Positions 23,137 to 32,209 of a DNA stretch of 33,369 nucleotides are shown here, one piece after another (within the stretch, counting starts at the first letter, position 1; every line of letters begins with the position of its first letter). The DNA is from Phycisphaerae bacterium (GTDB lineage Bacteria; Planctomycetota; Phycisphaerae; Sedimentisphaerales; Anaerobacaceae). The position numbers and the translations under genes were made by a program. Where the stretch lies: positions 1 through 33,369 of the forward strand of contig JAIPFM010000044.1 of the NCBI GenBank assembly GCA_021736645.1. The letters run 5' to 3'. The notes under the pieces were generated by a model. It saw only the letters and a list, made by a program, of their open reading frames with translations. It did no database searches and was not told the DNA's origin.

Positions 23137-24471
23137 ATGGGATTACCCACTGTCGCCATTATTGGTCGGCCCAATGTAGGAAAAAGTAGCCTTTTAAATG
23201 CCCTGGCAGGCCAAATGATCAGCATTGTGGAAGCCACAGCCGGCGTAACACGAGACCGCGTGAGTACCCTGATTCAGGTCAACGACAGGTATTTCGAACT
23301 GGTGGACACCGGTGGGTATGGCATTGTCGATAACGATGAACTGAGCCGGCATATTACAGGGCAAATCCATCAGGCCATCCAGACTGCCGACTTGGTCTTG
23401 TTCATGGTGGACATTCGGGATGGACGCGTGCCCCTGGATGAGGAAATCGCACGCCTGCTCAGAAAACACAACCTCAATGTGATTGGTGTGGCCAACAAGG
23501 CAGACAGCGCCAAACTCTTTCACACAGCAGGAGAGTTCACAGAACTTGGATTTGGCGAGTTCCTCTGCATCTCGGCCGTCAACAACCTGAATAAAACCGT
23601 GCTCATGGAGACCATCCTCGAAAAACTCGACCTCCTGGACAGTTCCACGGCACCTCAAAAACCTGCCATGAAAATAGCCATTGTGGGTAAACGCAATGCT
23701 GGCAAGAGTACACTGGTCAATGCCATGGCTGGAAGCGAACGTGTGATTGTCAGCGAAATACCGGGCACCACACGCGATGCTGTGGATGTGCGACTTGAAA
23801 AGGACGGCCAGACATTGCTGATCATTGACACGGCCGGTGTACGCAAGAAGAACAAACTGGCGGATGACATTGAGTTCTACAGTTATGTACGTTCTACCAA
23901 GTCCATATCGAGAGCGGACATCATTCTCTTTTTGATCGACGCCACAGTACCGATCTCTCAGGTCGACAAGCGACTGGCACGATTCATTGTCGATGAAAGC
24001 AAGACCTGTATCCTGGTCATCAACAAGTGGGACCTGGCCAAGGACTCGGCTGCGACCAGCGACTATGAAGACTACCTCACGCGTGAATTAACAAGCCTGA
24101 GATCTGCCCCCCTGGCCTTCACCACAGCGTCTGAAGGCAAGAATGTGCAGAGCGTACTGGACCTGTGCGCTGAACTGCACAAACAAGCCAATACCCAGAT
24201 TTCCACGGGCGAACTGAATCGTGCCTTTGAGATCGTTAAAGAGGAGCGAACAGGCGCTGCCAGACGCAAAACCGGTTTTCCAAAACTCTATTATGCCACT
24301 CAGATTGCGGTGAATCCCATCACGATCCTGATGTTTGTGAATGACCCCAGATTGTTTGACGAAGCTCACAAGCGATATATTGTAGGTCGGCTGCGAACCC
24401 TGCTGCCCATCTCTGAAGTCCCGATTCGGCTGCTGGCCCGCTCGCACCGCAGCAGGCCCTCAGACAGATGA
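23137..24471 (+). CDS. der: Ribosome assembly GTPase Der (EngA)
   Basis: The protein is 444 aa, normal length. It has two tandem GTPase domains. The first has GRPNVGKSS (residues 10-18), ELVDTGG and NKAD. The second has GKRNAGKST, LIIDTAGVRKK and NKWD. A C-terminal KH-like domain follows (TTASEGKNV...ELNRAF to the end, including PNPITILMFVNDP-type sequence). Der is a conserved factor for 50S subunit maturation. The second P-loop reads KRNAG where many orthologues have RPNVG; the nucleotide-binding Lys and Ser/Thr are kept. AAGAG precedes the ATG. The CstA-type gene begins 35 bases downstream on the same strand. Confidence 0.95.
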   Translation: MGLPTVAIIGRPNVGKSSLLNALAGQMISIVEATAGVTRDRVSTLIQVNDRYFELVDTGGYGIVDNDELSRHITGQIHQAIQTADLVLFMVDIRDGRVPLDEEIARLLRKHNLNVIGVANKADSAKLFHTAGEFTELGFGEFLCISAVNNLNKTVLMETILEKLDLLDSSTAPQKPAMKIAIVGKRNAGKSTLVNAMAGSERVIVSEIPGTTRDAVDVRLEKDGQTLLIIDTAGVRKKNKLADDIEFYSYVRSTKSISRADIILFLIDATVPISQVDKRLARFIVDESKTCILVINKWDLAKDSAATSDYEDYLTRELTSLRSAPLAFTTASEGKNVQSVLDLCAELHKQANTQISTGELNRAFEIVKEERTGAARRKTGFPKLYYATQIAVNPITILMFVNDPRLFDEAHKRYIVGRLRTLLPISEVPIRLLARSHRSRPSDR

Positions 24472-24506
24472 TATAGACAAAGAACTTTCCTGGGAGAGTA
24501 TGCTCT

Positions 24507-26243
24507 ATGGACACTCTGATACTCATGTGTGTGTGCTTTGGCGGATACATCCTGGCCTATCACACCTACGGCAAGTTTCTGGCCAAGAAGATTTTCAATC
24601 TCAAACCCGAGGCTGAGGTACCCAGCACGCAGTTCAATGACGGTGTGGACTATGTACCGACACGTCGGGGTGTCATCTTTGGCCATCACTTCACGTCCAT
24701 TGCAGGGACAGGCCCCATTGTAGGTCCGGCGATTGGCATTATCTGGGGCTGGGTGCCTGCTGTGCTGTGGATCTTTCTGGGGTCCATCTTCATGGGGGCG
24801 GTCCACGACTTCGGATCCCTGATTGTGTCACTGCGAAACCAGGGACACAGTGTGTCTGAAATCGCCGCCAAATACATCAACCGCAGAGTCCGAATCATGT
24901 TCTTTATCATCGTATTCATAAGCCTCTGTATTGTCATTGCCGTGTTCGGTGTTGTGATTGCGCTGGTGTTCAGCCAGTACCCTGAGGCAATTTTACCAGT
25001 GTGGCTCCAAATCCCCATTGCCATGATCCTGGGCGTGGCCATTTATAAGAAGTCAGCCAATGTCCTCGTGGCCACGGCCGTGGCGGTGATCACCATGTAC
25101 CTGACTGTCTGGTTGGGCGCGTATTTGCAGCAGGTCAAGCCTGACTTATTGACAGTGACCAGCGTGGGCAGCATCCCAGCCACGGGTGTCTGGACCATCA
25201 TGCTTCTGGTGTATGCCTGGATTGCCTCCACCTTGCCGGTGACCACCCTGCTTCAGCCGCGTGATTACATCAATGCCTGGCAGTTGTTTGTGGCCATGGC
25301 TTTGCTGGTACTTGGTGTGGTCGTGGCATCCTGTCAGGGGGTCCTGCCCATGGCCGCGCCAGCCTTCAACCATGCGTTGCCTGCAAGCACACCGCCCATA
25401 TGGCCTCTGATGTTTGTCACCATAGCGTGCGGCGCGATCAGCGGTTTCCATTCACTGGTCTCTTCCGGCACCACCGCCAAACAAATAGCCAATGAAAGAG
25501 ACAGCCTGGCAATCGGGTACGGGTCCATGCTCACAGAGGGATTCCTGGCCATCCTGGTGATCATCTGCGTGGGTGCAGGCATTGCCGTCTCGTACCAAAC
25601 GCCCGACGGCACCCTGCTTCAGGGCTCAGAGGCGTGGCACCATCTGTACTCCTCCTGGGCGGGCCAGTGGGGGCTTGGTGCAAAATTGGGGGCCTTTGTC
25701 TCGGGCGCTGCCAACATTGTGGGTTCCTTAAAGATCCCTCATCTCCTGGCAACGGCAGCCATGGGGGTGTTTGTGGCCTCGTTCGCAGGCACCACACTAG
25801 ACACCTCCGTCCGTATTCAGAGATATGTCATCAGCGAACTGACCACTGAGCTCAAGCTCAAATGGCTGTCCAATCGCTGGGCTGCCACGACCCTGGCCGT
25901 ACTCACTGCAGCGGCCCTGGCCTTTGCCACGGGCGTCAATGGCACTGGAGCCCTCAAACTCTGGCCCTTATTTGGCTCAGCCAATCAACTCCTGGCAGCC
26001 CTGGCCCTGCTGGTGATCACCCTGTACCTGCGAAAAAAAGGCGGGAAGAAATTCCTGGTCTCGGGTATACCCTGTGCTATCATGCTGGTCATCACCACCT
26101 GGGCCATGGTCCTCAATGAAATCAGCTTTGTACAGCAGAACAACACACTCCTGATCACTGTGGGCGGGATCATCCTGGTACTGGCCCTCTGGGTATTTGC
26201 GGAATCCTTGATTGCCTTTTTCCGCCCTCACCAGGCGGAGTAA
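24507..26243 (+). CDS. cstA: CstA-family carbon starvation / peptide-pyruvate transporter
   Basis: The protein is 578 aa, shorter than the about 700-aa E. coli CstA but within the range of the family. It is almost entirely membrane-embedded with about 15 hydrophobic segments. Diagnostic blocks are GVDYVPTRRGVIFGHHFTSIAGTGPIVGPAIG, MGAVHDFGSLIVSLR, FHSLVSSGTTAKQIANE and FAGTTLDTSVRIQRYVISEL. Family members take up peptides or pyruvate during carbon limitation; the substrate here is not fixed by sequence. GGGAGAG lies about nine bases before the ATG. The end runs almost into the convergent YbbR-type gene, six bases away. Confidence 0.92.
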   Translation: MDTLILMCVCFGGYILAYHTYGKFLAKKIFNLKPEAEVPSTQFNDGVDYVPTRRGVIFGHHFTSIAGTGPIVGPAIGIIWGWVPAVLWIFLGSIFMGAVHDFGSLIVSLRNQGHSVSEIAAKYINRRVRIMFFIIVFISLCIVIAVFGVVIALVFSQYPEAILPVWLQIPIAMILGVAIYKKSANVLVATAVAVITMYLTVWLGAYLQQVKPDLLTVTSVGSIPATGVWTIMLLVYAWIASTLPVTTLLQPRDYINAWQLFVAMALLVLGVVVASCQGVLPMAAPAFNHALPASTPPIWPLMFVTIACGAISGFHSLVSSGTTAKQIANERDSLAIGYGSMLTEGFLAILVIICVGAGIAVSYQTPDGTLLQGSEAWHHLYSSWAGQWGLGAKLGAFVSGAANIVGSLKIPHLLATAAMGVFVASFAGTTLDTSVRIQRYVISELTTELKLKWLSNRWAATTLAVLTAAALAFATGVNGTGALKLWPLFGSANQLLAALALLVITLYLRKKGGKKFLVSGIPCAIMLVITTWAMVLNEISFVQQNNTLLITVGGIILVLALWVFAESLIAFFRPHQAE

Positions 26244-26249
26244 GGTGGA

Positions 26250-27305
26250 CTAGGGTGGTGTTGTCGTGGCAGAAGAGCTTGCTCTGGGCACCAATTCAAA
26301 ATCAATGGTGGCCAGGGGACTGTCCGCAGGCTTGATCTGATTCTTTTCAACATAGGCCCGAGGGAATCGATACTCCAGGGTCTTGGATTGAGATAGCGAT
26401 TGGGGCCCGGCCTTTCTTTCGACCACAAGTTCCACATGATAGGTCTCATTCTGATAGGCCCGTTTGGCTTCGTCCGTGCCCTTGAATTCAATACTCCTGA
26501 GCGCCTCTTCCTCACGCATGATCACAATTTTATAGTCCCGTTGAACAATCGGATCAACCACAAGGCAGAACTTGGGCTTTTCAATCACCTGAGGCTCGAG
26601 GTTTGTCACTTCTTCAGACAGATGCACCTTCACGGCCAGCTTGGCCGTTTTCCTTCGCCCATCAATATCCACGAAGGGGACACGGTCAATCGCAGTCTCG
26701 CCTCGAGCTCGACTCAAATCGGCTTCACTCAACACCACATTGGCCACCAGTTTTTCACCGACCCAATCCTCGGGCACATACATATTGATCGATGCAGGCG
26801 TGACTTGACTGCCAGGCACCACGGTTTCATTTTCATCCACACAACGCACTGCCAGCGAGCGTTGAGCCAGTTTAATGACCCGGATGGAGGCCGTATCAGG
26901 TGCGCAGCTCTCGACGGACAAGCCTCGATTACCAATCTCAGGACTCTGCTTGACAAAATTCTCCAACGGCCAGGCCGGATAATCCATGGGTTTGTTGAGC
27001 CCCTGCTTGTCAGGTGTCAACACCAGATTCAGATCCAAAGCATCGGTACGTTCGAGTTTCTTGATCTCCACAATCCGTCCGCCAGGCCCCTTTAAATTGA
27101 TGGTATTGACAATCATACGATCTGTCAGTTCGCCGCTATCTGTTACAAAACTAACCAGCAGAGAAGGATCTGAGGAGTCACCCAATTCCACCGGTATTTG
27201 TGTCAAGTAATCCTGTTCATCCAATGCAAGATCTGACCAGACCCAGATCAAGACTGTCAACAATAGCACAGCGAGGATCTTCTGAATTTTGATTCGTTCC
27301 ATCAT
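26250..27305 (-). CDS. YbbR-domain protein (CdaR-like, diadenylate cyclase partner)
   Basis: The protein is 351 aa from ATG 27305, with GGAGAG upstream; the frame can begin at a TTG three codons earlier. One N-terminal membrane segment (ILAVLLLTVLIWVWSDLAL) is followed by an extracytoplasmic region of beta-rich YbbR-like repeats (VVEKPKFCLVV-type strands, VNTINLKGPGGRIVEIKKL). The gene lies 18 bases after the diadenylate cyclase gene, the same order as cdaA-cdaR in Firmicutes, where the YbbR protein binds and tunes the cyclase. The C-terminus ends in low-complexity Ser/Thr/Ala. Confidence 0.85.
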   Translation of the reverse strand: MMERIKIQKILAVLLLTVLIWVWSDLALDEQDYLTQIPVELGDSSDPSLLVSFVTDSGELTDRMIVNTINLKGPGGRIVEIKKLERTDALDLNLVLTPDKQGLNKPMDYPAWPLENFVKQSPEIGNRGLSVESCAPDTASIRVIKLAQRSLAVRCVDENETVVPGSQVTPASINMYVPEDWVGEKLVANVVLSEADLSRARGETAIDRVPFVDIDGRRKTAKLAVKVHLSEEVTNLEPQVIEKPKFCLVVDPIVQRDYKIVIMREEEALRSIEFKGTDEAKRAYQNETYHVELVVERKAGPQSLSQSKTLEYRFPRAYVEKNQIKPADSPLATIDFELVPRASSSATTTPP

Positions 27306-27323
27306 CAGCGTCAACTCTCCGGA

Positions 27324-28205
27324 TTACTTGGTCTTCTTGGATTTTTTGTACCGCTTCTTGGGCAGTACCGTTGAGCTGTTGTTCGCCAGCGTATCCACGA
27401 GGTGTGACCGCAACTGGCATTCTGTAATGTTTCGATTCAGCTTGCCTTCTCTGGCAATGGAAATGACCCCGGTTTCTTCACTGACCACCACACAGATGGC
27501 ATCGGACCCGGCGGAAATGCCAATCGCAGCCCTGTGACGCGATCCCAGTTCTGCGCCGCCTCGACTGCCCATTCGACTGCCCTCTGTGGCCAGTCGCATG
27601 GAATCCGCTTCAGCCAGGGGTAATTGGACCCGGGCCGCCACAATACGGTCATTACGAATAACAGCGGCCATATCATGCAAAGACGTACCAGGATAAAAGA
27701 TCGTCTTGAGTAATTCAGCCGTGACGCGCGCATCCAGGCTGACCCCGGTCTCAACAAACTCCCCGAGTGCCACATGCCGCTCCAGAACCATAATGGCCCC
27801 GGTACGCGTGGCAGAGAGTTCTGTGGCAGCGGCCACAATCTCTTCAATGGTTTTGGATAGTTCCTGCGTCCCGCCATGCCACAGGCGCGGCTGGCCCACA
27901 CGGATCAAGACACGACGAATCTCCGGCTGAAATGCAGCCACCGCAATAATCAAAACACCGATCAAAAAGCCCTTGTACAGATAGGCCACGTGGCTGAGAG
28001 AAAACCTTTGAACCACCTGACTGGAAACAATGGCCCCTGCCACGAGAATGAAGATAACCCCTCTGAAGAGTCGCTCCCCGCGTGTCCCCTCCAGAAAATC
28101 CACGATCCAGTACACCACCAGGCCGATCATAATCAACTCAATAATGACTTCCCACCACTCGTTATTCGTCATAACTCTGTGCAGGTAGTCAACAAGTGCG
28201 TCCAC
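27324..28205 (-). CDS. dacA: Membrane diadenylate cyclase (c-di-AMP synthase, CdaA type) with DMA motif
   Basis: The protein is 293 aa starting at GTG 28205 (AAAGGAT upstream). Three N-terminal hydrophobic segments (about residues 19-37, 46-64, 76-92) precede the DAC domain. Catalytic blocks are LHDMAAVI (Asp178-Met179-Ala180, where DGA is expected) and GSRHRAAIG (Arg223-His224-Arg225, as expected), followed by VVSEETGVISIA. About 14 extra residues rich in Gly and Arg (ATEGSRMGSRGGAE) sit between the two blocks. The C-terminus is Lys-rich (PKKRYKKSKKTK). It makes c-di-AMP from two ATP; the motif change leaves activity open. It precedes ybbR. Confidence 0.9.
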   Translation of the reverse strand: MDALVDYLHRVMTNNEWWEVIIELIMIGLVVYWIVDFLEGTRGERLFRGVIFILVAGAIVSSQVVQRFSLSHVAYLYKGFLIGVLIIAVAAFQPEIRRVLIRVGQPRLWHGGTQELSKTIEEIVAAATELSATRTGAIMVLERHVALGEFVETGVSLDARVTAELLKTIFYPGTSLHDMAAVIRNDRIVAARVQLPLAEADSMRLATEGSRMGSRGGAELGSRHRAAIGISAGSDAICVVVSEETGVISIAREGKLNRNITECQLRSHLVDTLANNSSTVLPKKRYKKSKKTK

Positions 28206-28291
28206 GGCCCAAATCCTTTTGAAAAAAAAGGCCGCAAAATAATCATCAATGCGACCCGGAATCCAAATATTGCATCAAACAAATCTATTCA

Positions 28292-28525
28292 CTAAGGCAC
28301 TCTCTTTTCAGCCAGGTGGCTCATGCGGTCCAGATTGAGAAGCTGATCAACATCTTCTGCCATCAATGATATGTTGTTTTTCAACACGCGATTATGACGT
28401 CTGGCCCTTTCAGCAGAGGTCTCACCTGGACGATGATACAGACCGCAACCAGACACCGACAACACAAAGGCCAAGCCCAACACAGAAATTACCACAGTCA
28501 TCATAAACTTGCTCGTGCTTTTCAT
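28292..28525 (-). CDS. Small lipoprotein
   Basis: The protein is 77 aa from the second of two adjacent ATGs, since AGGGAG is only two bases from the first and five from the second. The signal peptide ends in the lipobox LSVSGC with Cys27. The mature part is short, charged and helical (YHRPGETSAERARRHNRVLKNN...LLNLDRMSHLAEKR). I do not recognise a family. It lies about 87 bp upstream of the dacA GTG on the same strand and has a strong promoter, so it may lead a lipoprotein-dacA-ybbR transcript. Confidence 0.75.
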   Translation of the reverse strand: MKSTSKFMMTVVISVLGLAFVLSVSGCGLYHRPGETSAERARRHNRVLKNNISLMAEDVDQLLNLDRMSHLAEKRVP

Positions 28526-28814
28526 CATATCTCCCTAGTGAACACCAGTTGTCCAAAACAGATGCGTCAAAACAACTCAATCGACAGGACCCTAAGCCAA
28601 TCTGCATACCCAGCCGTCCCAAATACAGCTTTAGTATAGCAATGACACAATTGTATGTCAATACGATCAGAGCATTTAGAGGGATTATCCTGGGACGTTT
28701 TCATGAATCGGGGGGGTGAAACATCAAAATGCCCTGGGGTCCTGCAACTACTGCGAGGCACATGACGAGGACCGATCTGAAGGGGGAATGCAGACTGAGG
28801 CCCAATTCATGAGG
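28526..28814. other. Gene-free stretch around the lipoprotein promoter
   Basis: It holds the promoter at 28633-28661. The rest shows no ribosome site, RNA fold or coding frame that I can support. Confidence 0.4.
28633..28661 (-). promoter_or_regulatory. Promoter of the lipoprotein-dacA-ybbR run
   Basis: On the minus strand TTGACA (28656-28661), a 17-bp spacer and TATACT (28633-28638) form a near-consensus sigma70 promoter with a leader of about 100 nt before the lipoprotein ATG. Confidence 0.7.
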
Positions 28815-29009
28815 TTACATTCGTTTTCTGGAATTGACCAAAGCCGCGAAGAGTATATGCCTGAGTTGATCTTCTGTGGCACCATCCAGGTAGGATTCCG
28901 TGAAATCCAGTCGAAATCGGCCGTTAAAATGACGAATTCGGTGTTTCAATTCTTTCCTGCGCATACAAGCGATGGTGGTAATGTCTTTTTCTGTGCCTGA
29001 AGCCAACAT
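28815..29009 (-). CDS. Small conserved-looking protein of unknown function
   Basis: The protein is 64 aa. GAGGT six bases before the ATG at 29009 supports this start; the internal ATG at 28964 lacks a ribosome site. The sequence MRRKELKHRIRHFNGRFRLDFTESYLDGATEDQLRHILFAALVNSR is amphipathic and charged, and resembles short unassigned proteins I recall in planctomycetes. No domain or function can be given. It stands between polA and the dac cluster. Confidence 0.5.
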   Translation of the reverse strand: MLASGTEKDITTIACMRRKELKHRIRHFNGRFRLDFTESYLDGATEDQLRHILFAALVNSRKRM

Positions 29010-29202
29010 ACAGAGACCTCGAATCTTTCAAGTCTTTAGCGATGTTCGGGTTGCTGCCTCTGTTATCGGTTCAGATTTTTAAGGCGTTTATTGAGAAATG
29101 CGCAAATGCCCAAAAAAACACAGAAATTGCCAGAATAACCGGGATTCCCCCTGACAATCGAAAGACTCACGTCAGATAATCCGGGGTGGCATCACGATGG
29201 TA

Positions 29203-31929
29203 TTACTTGCCGCTGAGCCAGGTGGGTCCATAGCCAATATCCACCTTGAGCGGTACAGACAGAGTCATGGCCCCGGTCATGGCCTTTTCAATCCAATGGG
29301 CATGCTCGGACGCGAGTTCTGCGTTCAGTTCAAACACCAATTCGTCATGGACCTGAAGGATCATCTTAATGGGCAGATGCTCAGATTCAATCTTCTGCTG
29401 AATCTTGATCATGGCCAGCTTGATCAGGTCTGCAGCAGACCCCTGCACCACTGTATTGACCGCCAACCGCCTGGCCTGGGCCTTGCGGTTGGCATTGGCA
29501 CTGTGAATGTCCGGGATCGAACGCCGCCTGTGAAGCATGGTCTCTACATACCCCCGTTCCTCTGCTTGCGCCACGATCCCATCCATGAAGGCCTGAATGG
29601 AGGCATAACGACTGAAGTAGTCCTCAATAAACTTCTTGGCCTCGCCCATGGTCATTCCGACCGATCGCGACAGTCCAAAGGCACCCTGACCGTAGATGAT
29701 GCCGAAATTCACCGCCTTGCTCTTGGATCGCATATCAGAGGTCACCTCGTCCAGCGGCACGCCAAAGACCTGTGAGGCCACAAATCGGTGGATATCGTGA
29801 TCCGCAGCAAATGCCTCAATCAGGGCGGGGTCCTGAGACAGGTGAGCCAGCAGACGCAGCTCCACCTGGGAATAGTCTGCCGTGAGAATGCAGTCTGTGG
29901 CCTTCTCCGCCACAAAGGCCCCGCGGATCTGTCTGCCCAGGGGTGTGCGGATCGGGATATTCTGCAGATTGGGATCACTGGAACTCAGACGCCCGGTCGC
30001 TGTGACAGTCTGGTTGAACGACGTATGCAGGCGGTTCGTCCTGGCGTTGATCAAGGTGCCGAGCTTGTCCACATACGTGGTCTGGAGCTTTCTGAGTTGA
30101 CGATACTGAAGCAGACACTCCACAATCGGATGCTGATCTGCAATCTGTTCCAGAACCTTGGCATCGGTACTGCGACCGGTCTTGCCCTTACGCATGGACG
30201 TCAGTCCCAGCTTGTCAAAAAGGATGTCCCCCAGTTGCTTGGGCGAATCAATATTGAACACGCACTGGGCATATTTGTAAATCTCGTCCGTGACATCATC
30301 CAGAGTCCGTGCAATGTCATTCGACATGGCGTGCAAGTGCTTTGTGTCCAGACACACGCCATGAAACTCCATGGCAGCCAGTACCCTGACCAAAGGCATT
30401 TCCACCGTATGAAACAGCTCCGCAATGTGAGGCAATGCCTCCAGACGCGGTTTCAAATAGTGGTAAAGCTGCCACGTGATGTCCGCATCCTCGGCCGCAT
30501 ATTCACAGGCCATGGACGTGTCCACCACATCAAAGGTCAACTGATTCTTGCCCTTGCCGATCAATTCCGTAATGGACACACATTCATAGTTCAAGTAGTC
30601 CAGGGCCATATTGTCCATGGAATGACTCACACGATCCGACGCCACACAGTAGGAGGCCACCATGGTGTCAAAGACAATGCCGTTCAGCGGCAGGCCCGCG
30701 TTGGTCAGGATCAGCCAGTCATACTTGATATTCTGTCCCACCTTCCTGACCTGCTCACTGGCCAGAACAGGGCCCAGCTTGGCCTGTACCTCTGCCAATC
30801 GCAAACAGGGCTCACCCAGCGGCGCCTTGACCGGCACATAGTACGCCTCATGCTTCCTCCAGGCCAGACTGATGCCCACCAGGTCGGCGCGCATGGGCTG
30901 CACAGACGTGGTCTCAGTATCCACGGCCAGCAGATCCACACCCTTCAGCCTGGCACACAGATCGTCCAGTTTTTCAGATGTATCCACCAGTGTATAGCAG
31001 TGTTCCACGGTCTTGAGGGTGTGTCGTTCAGAGGAGGCCGGTGCCAAAGCAGGCGCGGGCCGATCTGGACTATCCCCCTGATCTTCCAACTGGGTCAGCA
31101 GGCGACTGAATCCCAATTCTTCAAACAGACCCCGCAATCTGGGCACATCAAACGGCGTCACCGCCATGGCCTCAAAGTCCAGGTCTATGGGCACCTCAGA
31201 ATCAATGGTGACCAGACGCTTGCTCAGATCCACGATGTCACGCGATGCCCGAAGACGCTCGCCCCGCTTGCCCTTGATCTCATCAGCATGGGCATACAGG
31301 TTTTCAATGGAGCCGTACTGCCGAATCCATGTCAACGCAGTTTTGGGGCCCACATCCGGGACACCGGGAACATTGTCTGACGTGTCGCCCTGCAGTGCAA
31401 GCACATCGAGAAACTGTTCCGGTGTGACTCCCTGACTCTCCTTGAGGGTTTCAATCGTGGTCTTGATGCCATTCTTGATATCCAGGACGCACACCCGATC
31501 ATTGATCAGTTGCAGGATATCCTTGTCTCTGGAGCACACAGAACACATCAGTCCCCTGGCCGCCCCCTGCCGGGTCAGGGTCCCGATCAGGTCGTCCGCT
31601 TCGAATCCGTCTTTTCGCAGTACAGGAATGTGCATGGCCCCAAGGATCTGCTCGATGCGTGAAATCTGAGGCGGCATGTCTTCAGGCATGGGCGGTCTCT
31701 GGGCCTTGTACTCGGAATACAGGTCCTTGCGAAAGGTCGGGGCCTTGCTGTCCATGGTCACGACCAGATAATCCGGTTTATAGTTCTGGATCACACCCAA
31801 TATGGCCGTCGTGAAAATATACGTGGCCTTGGTGGGCTCGCCTGAAGGACTGGTCAGGTCTCGCATGGGGGCAAAATACGCGGAGTAAATATGCGCATGC
31901 CCGTCAATGATATAGAGTGTTTTTGCCAT
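29203..31929 (-). CDS. polA: DNA polymerase I
   Basis: The protein is 908 aa. The N-terminal 5' nuclease domain (KTLYIIDGHAHIYSAYFA, TFRKDLYSEYKAQRPPMPE, GFEADDLIGTLTR) is followed by a 3'-5' exonuclease domain that keeps its acidic residues: AVDTETT (Exo I), GQNIKYDWLIL (Exo II) and YAAEDADITW (Exo III), so proofreading is probably active. The polymerase domain has motif A DYSQVELRLLAHLSQD, motif B RSKSKAVNFGIIYG and motif C QVHDELVFE. It fills gaps in repair and replaces RNA primers. The ATG is at 31929; no strong Shine-Dalgarno is visible. A hairpin repeat copy lies about 50 bp upstream. Confidence 0.96.
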   Translation of the reverse strand: MAKTLYIIDGHAHIYSAYFAPMRDLTSPSGEPTKATYIFTTAILGVIQNYKPDYLVVTMDSKAPTFRKDLYSEYKAQRPPMPEDMPPQISRIEQILGAMHIPVLRKDGFEADDLIGTLTRQGAARGLMCSVCSRDKDILQLINDRVCVLDIKNGIKTTIETLKESQGVTPEQFLDVLALQGDTSDNVPGVPDVGPKTALTWIRQYGSIENLYAHADEIKGKRGERLRASRDIVDLSKRLVTIDSEVPIDLDFEAMAVTPFDVPRLRGLFEELGFSRLLTQLEDQGDSPDRPAPALAPASSERHTLKTVEHCYTLVDTSEKLDDLCARLKGVDLLAVDTETTSVQPMRADLVGISLAWRKHEAYYVPVKAPLGEPCLRLAEVQAKLGPVLASEQVRKVGQNIKYDWLILTNAGLPLNGIVFDTMVASYCVASDRVSHSMDNMALDYLNYECVSITELIGKGKNQLTFDVVDTSMACEYAAEDADITWQLYHYLKPRLEALPHIAELFHTVEMPLVRVLAAMEFHGVCLDTKHLHAMSNDIARTLDDVTDEIYKYAQCVFNIDSPKQLGDILFDKLGLTSMRKGKTGRSTDAKVLEQIADQHPIVECLLQYRQLRKLQTTYVDKLGTLINARTNRLHTSFNQTVTATGRLSSSDPNLQNIPIRTPLGRQIRGAFVAEKATDCILTADYSQVELRLLAHLSQDPALIEAFAADHDIHRFVASQVFGVPLDEVTSDMRSKSKAVNFGIIYGQGAFGLSRSVGMTMGEAKKFIEDYFSRYASIQAFMDGIVAQAEERGYVETMLHRRRSIPDIHSANANRKAQARRLAVNTVVQGSAADLIKLAMIKIQQKIESEHLPIKMILQVHDELVFELNAELASEHAHWIEKAMTGAMTLSVPLKVDIGYGPTWLSGK

Positions 31930-31977
31930 AGAGAGCCACTTTAGGCGCAGACATGCGCCCTGTCAAGTAAAGCAATT

Positions 31978-32142
31978 AGGAGTGTGTCGAAGAATCCCGT
32001 CGTGGGCCCGAGAGCGAGCGGTTTTTCGACTGGCAAGGACGGCGAAGCAGGCGATATCGGTGTGTATCGTCGATGCAGCCGGACGCAGTCCAGTCGTAAA
32101 ACAAGCCGCTCGAAGCCAGATCGGATTCTCCGACACGCTCCT
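31978..32142. repeat. Dispersed hairpin repeat, copy 2
   Basis: This 165-bp element has ends AGGAGTGTGTCG and CGACACGCTCCT. Its arms TTTTTCGACTGG and CCAGTCGTAAAA pair internally. GCAAT flanks both sides (31972-31976 and 32146-32150) and may be a target duplication, although the copies are not both flush with the ends. Long blocks are identical to copy 1. It lies between polA and the terminator of the FKBP gene. Confidence 0.75.
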
Positions 32143-32150
32143 GGGGCAAT

Positions 32151-32180
32151 AAAAAAAGGAGCCTGCAAAACAGGCTCCTT
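32151..32180 (-). terminator. Rho-independent terminator of the FKBP gene
   Basis: A 10-bp perfect stem AAGGAGCCTG / CAGGCTCCTT (32156-32165, 32171-32180) with loop CAAAA is followed on the minus strand by a run of seven T. It lies about 30 bases after the FKBP stop codon at 32210. Confidence 0.88.
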
Positions 32181-32209
32181 GATAAGTCGTGGTGAGTCCA
32201 AACAGCAGA

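Noticed and set aside
29788-31380. 530-aa open frame on the plus strand opposite polA
   Set aside because: Antisense shadow of polA, which has all its motifs on the minus strand. Composition is biased (His, Gln, Arg) and there is no recognisable domain.
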